In this document: positions 5,857 through 7,318 of the stretch, one piece after another
How positions within the stretch are numbered: the stretch's first letter is position 1
Layout of the letters: every line of letters starts with the position of its first letter
Origin: a bacterium
Lineage (GTDB): Bacteria > Gemmatimonadota > Glassbacteria > GWA2-58-10
DNA length: 7,318 nucleotides
Reading direction: 5' to 3'
Assembly (NCBI GenBank): GCA_021372515.1
Contig: JAJFUG010000001.1
Span: forward strand, 1-7,318
The notes under the pieces: generated by a model
Seen by the model: the letters and a program-made list of their open reading frames with translations, nothing else
What the model was told of the DNA's origin: nothing
The model's database searches: none
Made by a program: the position numbers and the translations under genes

Positions 5857-5861
5857 CCTCC
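5857..5861 (-). promoter_or_regulatory. Ribosome binding site deciding the DUF6807 start
   Basis: GGAGG on the minus strand, 6 nt before ATG 5850, the start that also yields an intact lipoprotein signal. Confidence 0.75.
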
Positions 5862-5945
5862 AGGGCTGAAATGAGCAGGCGGTCCGGTGGCTTGGCAGCG
5901 GGCGCCGGGGGAGTGGCGCTCCGGTTCTCCGGAAGTGGATTCGAC

Positions 5946-5957
5946 TGTTCCGGAACA
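5946..5957. promoter_or_regulatory. Operator-like 12-bp perfect palindrome TGTTCCGGAACA
   Basis: It lies 5 bp downstream of the -10 hexamer (5963-5968) of the minus-strand promoter, over the predicted transcription start. This is a classic repressor position. A 9-of-12 partial copy, TGTTCCGGA, is at 6078-6086, 26 bp before the -35 of the opposite promoter. A TCCGGAA core also occurs at 5928-5934. Binding by a dimeric regulator is an inference; the regulator is unknown. Confidence 0.5.
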
Positions 5958-5962
5958 AAAAA

Positions 5963-5991
5963 AATCTATGCTCTCCGGCCGGGCCTGTCAA
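5963..5991 (-). promoter_or_regulatory. Sigma70-type promoter of the DUF6807-DUF1080 unit
   Basis: Minus strand: TTGACA (5986-5991, perfect -35), a 17-bp spacer, then TAGATT (5963-5968, 4 of 6), followed by a run of eight T. The start is expected near 5956, giving a leader of about 106 nt before ATG 5850. The leader (5851-5956) is GC-rich and shows no riboswitch pattern I recognise. Confidence 0.7.
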
Positions 5992-6112
5992 GAAATGAGC
6001 GGGTTGGAGGTTGTAACATCGGATTAATGGACCGGGAAATCCGTCCGCGCGCATTCCGCAGCCAAAGCTGGTCAGATTGTTCCGGAGGGGGAGTGATTCA
6101 AGTTGGAAAAAC

Positions 6113-6141
6113 TTGACACGATGTAAAATAAATCATACAAT
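6113..6141 (+). promoter_or_regulatory. Strong sigma70-type promoter of the membrane protein/XRE operon
   Basis: TTGACA (6113-6118, perfect), a 17-bp spacer, then TACAAT (6136-6141, 5 of 6), in a locally AT-rich stretch. The start would be near 6148, giving a leader of about 66 nt before ATG 6215. It diverges from the minus-strand promoter at 5963-5991; the 121 bp between their -35 hexamers hold no gene. Confidence 0.8.
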
Positions 6142-6203
6142 AAGAAAGAAAAAGATTACACGAGAACCCCACCGTCTGAAACAAACCAGAGAACCCATTC
6201 ACC

Positions 6204-6208
6204 GGAGG
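6204..6208 (+). promoter_or_regulatory. Ribosome binding site deciding the membrane-protein start
   Basis: GGAGG, 6 nt before ATG 6215. The out-of-frame ATG at 6210 is too close. The upstream in-frame start at 6077 precedes the promoter, so it cannot be used. Confidence 0.75.
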
Positions 6209-6214
6209 CATGGA

Positions 6215-7054
6215 ATGCGACCCCTGCAGAGATGGTCGGTCTACAATTTATCGGTCGTTGTTTCCGGAGTGACGCTTTACCTGATTCTGTTTTTCCTGTT
6301 CGACAGAAATATCGCCAGCCGGATAGCCGGTCCACTCACCTGTGGCTCGTTCGGAGTCGGGGCCCTTCTCCTGAGGCGAAAAAGGGAAGAGGATTACTCG
6401 GATGAAAGAGAGCGGGAAATCGAGCGCAGCGCCTCGTTGATTGGCCTGTGGATGTTCTACGTCTATTTCGTCGCCGCCGGAATCTATATCATGTTTTCGA
6501 ACGGCGGAAAGACAATATCGACAGACACTTTCAGCACATTCTGGTGGTTAGGGGTGTTTCTGCTGGTAGTAACTATGTCGTTGTCGACCATCGTTCAATA
6601 CGGTTGGGGCAAGGAAAAGCGCACCGCGGTCCTGGAATATCTGTACGGTGCCGGGGAGTTGCAAAAAGGGGCAATTATGACCCTGGTAATCATGTCCGCC
6701 ATACTGACCGTATTTCTTTTTATCTTCCCTTTACATCCGAGCAGCCCTGTGGATTGGGCGATGGGAATTTTCTACATGCTTACGGCTGTTTTTATGTTTT
6801 TCAGCCTCTCGGCGAACATAAGCGTTTCCGAGAGGGATGCGCAGGACACATCAATCATCGCCAAGGCTCGCCGTGAACGCTGGTGGGTGCTTATTGCCAC
6901 GTTCCTGGCCGGTCTGGCTTTGATCGCTGCGGTGTACGCTTTCCAGGGTGTCGGGGCGGTCGACATGGGTTGGTTTCTGCTGGCAGGGTACTGTGCATTC
7001 GGTGTCGCAGGGCTTTCTTTCCTCGCTTCAATTATCATCAGATCACGCGGATAA
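6215..7054 (+). CDS. Eight-TM membrane protein with an apparent internal duplication
   Basis: Product of 279 aa. Hydrophobic segments are at about 10-29, 34-53, 73-94, 107-129, 153-173, 180-200, 223-243 and 250-275. They group as two units of TM-TM-charged loop-TM-TM. The first loop (54-72) reads ...Y-S-D-E-R-E-R-E-I-E-R-S-A-S, the second (204-222) V-S-E-R-D-A-Q-D-T-S-I-I-A-K-A. Both carry [DS]-E-R followed by an I/A-rich helix start, which suggests duplication of a four-TM unit. The D-E-R-x-x-x-I motif before a TM pair recalls DUF2178-type small membrane proteins, often encoded beside XRE regulators; this assignment is tentative. The start is set by GGAGG at 6204-6208 and the promoter at 6113-6141. 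A 33-bp gap separates it from the XRE gene, so they are likely cotranscribed. GC is low (sampled 60-bp blocks 38-48%) against about 72% in a block of the XRE gene. It may sense or transduce a membrane signal, but this is not shown. Confidence 0.85.
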   Translation: MRPLQRWSVYNLSVVVSGVTLYLILFFLFDRNIASRIAGPLTCGSFGVGALLLRRKREEDYSDEREREIERSASLIGLWMFYVYFVAAGIYIMFSNGGKTISTDTFSTFWWLGVFLLVVTMSLSTIVQYGWGKEKRTAVLEYLYGAGELQKGAIMTLVIMSAILTVFLFIFPLHPSSPVDWAMGIFYMLTAVFMFFSLSANISVSERDAQDTSIIAKARRERWWVLIATFLAGLALIAAVYAFQGVGAVDMGWFLLAGYCAFGVAGLSFLASIIIRSRG

Positions 7055-7087
7055 AAGCCATTTCAATGAGATAAGGACAACCTGAGG

Positions 7088-7318
7088 ATGAAAGGCAAAC
7101 TGACCAACAAGGTCCGGCGCCTGCGCTTCGACCACGGCGAGATGACCCAGGCCGAGCTGGCCGCCCGGGTGGGAGTCACCCGCCAGACCATTGTCGCCCT
7201 GGAGGCCGACCGCTACACCCCCTCGCTCACCCTGGCGCTGCGGATCGCCCGTCTTTTCGGGGTGAACGTGGAGGAGGTGTTCGCTCTCGATGAGGACAGT
7301 CCCGCGGCTGAGACATCC
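7088..7318 (+). CDS. XRE-family HTH transcriptional regulator (3' end outside window)
   Basis: 77 codons are visible, with no stop before the window end. The start ATG 7088 has AAGGA at 7073-7077, 10 nt upstream. The N-terminal domain is a standard XRE/Cro helix-turn-helix: [11 protein letters not shown] (20-30, helix 2 and turn), then T-R-Q-T-I-V-A-L-E (31-39, recognition helix), followed by [12 protein letters not shown] (43-54) and F-G-V-N-V-E-E-V-F (57-65). This is the compact YozG-like type, usually about 65-80 aa, so the gene probably ends soon after the window. These proteins bind DNA in the cytoplasm as dimers and often regulate the membrane protein encoded next to them; that link is inferred from the 33-bp spacing. 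Its codon use is GC-rich, unlike the membrane gene before it. Confidence 0.93.
   Translation, partial: MKGKLTNKVRRLRFDHGEMTQAELAARVGVTRQTIVALEADRYTPSLTLALRIARLFGVNVEEVFALDEDSPAAETS

Noticed and set aside
1-7318. CRISPR array, tRNA, rRNA or a defence system
   Set aside because: No regularly spaced direct repeats, no cloverleaf or rRNA-like sequence, and no nuclease, toxin or methylase gene were seen.

Overview
The window looks like a chromosomal stretch from a GC-rich, Gram-negative, environmental bacterium. Four successive minus-strand genes encode exported proteins: two with Sec signal peptides, one with a clear lipobox and one with a poor one. Their families (DUF6807/'PmoA'-like, DUF1080/3-keto-disaccharide hydrolase-like, secreted beta-propellers) are typical of carbohydrate-degrading members of the FCB and PVC superphyla. 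I cannot name the phylum from the sequence alone.

Layout. (a) 2-355, plus: the C-terminal part of a flavodoxin-fold NAD(P)H:quinone oxidoreductase-like protein, cut by the window edge. (b) 356-992: no convincing intact gene; this is a cluster of repeats. It holds several short palindromic interspersed repeats and a 398-bp transposon-like element (436-833). That element has 26-bp imperfect terminal inverted repeats and a 9-bp near-perfect target duplication. It appears to have split one of the palindromic repeats. (c) 993-3644, minus: a two-gene operon of secreted seven-bladed beta-propeller proteins of unknown function, with a candidate promoter at 3694-3722. (d) 3756-3786, minus: a strong intrinsic terminator separating that operon from the genes upstream. 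(e) 3829-5850, minus: a DUF1080 gene and a DUF6807 lipoprotein gene, probably cotranscribed from a good sigma70-type promoter at 5963-5991. A perfect 12-bp palindrome sits over its predicted transcription start. (f) 5851-6214: divergent intergenic region with two opposed promoters. (g) 6215-7318, plus: a two-gene module of an eight-TM membrane protein, apparently built from a duplicated four-TM unit, followed by an XRE-family HTH regulator that runs off the window.

How the parts may work together (inference). The four exported minus-strand products look like part of a periplasmic or outer-surface system acting on sugars or polysaccharides, split into two transcription units. The membrane protein/XRE pair looks like a separate regulatory module. 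The membrane gene is clearly lower in GC than both neighbours. Nothing here proves a new system. The most unusual items are the nested insertion at 427-861, the operator-like palindrome at 5946-5957, the paired seven-bladed propellers, and the duplicated-fold membrane protein coupled to an XRE regulator.
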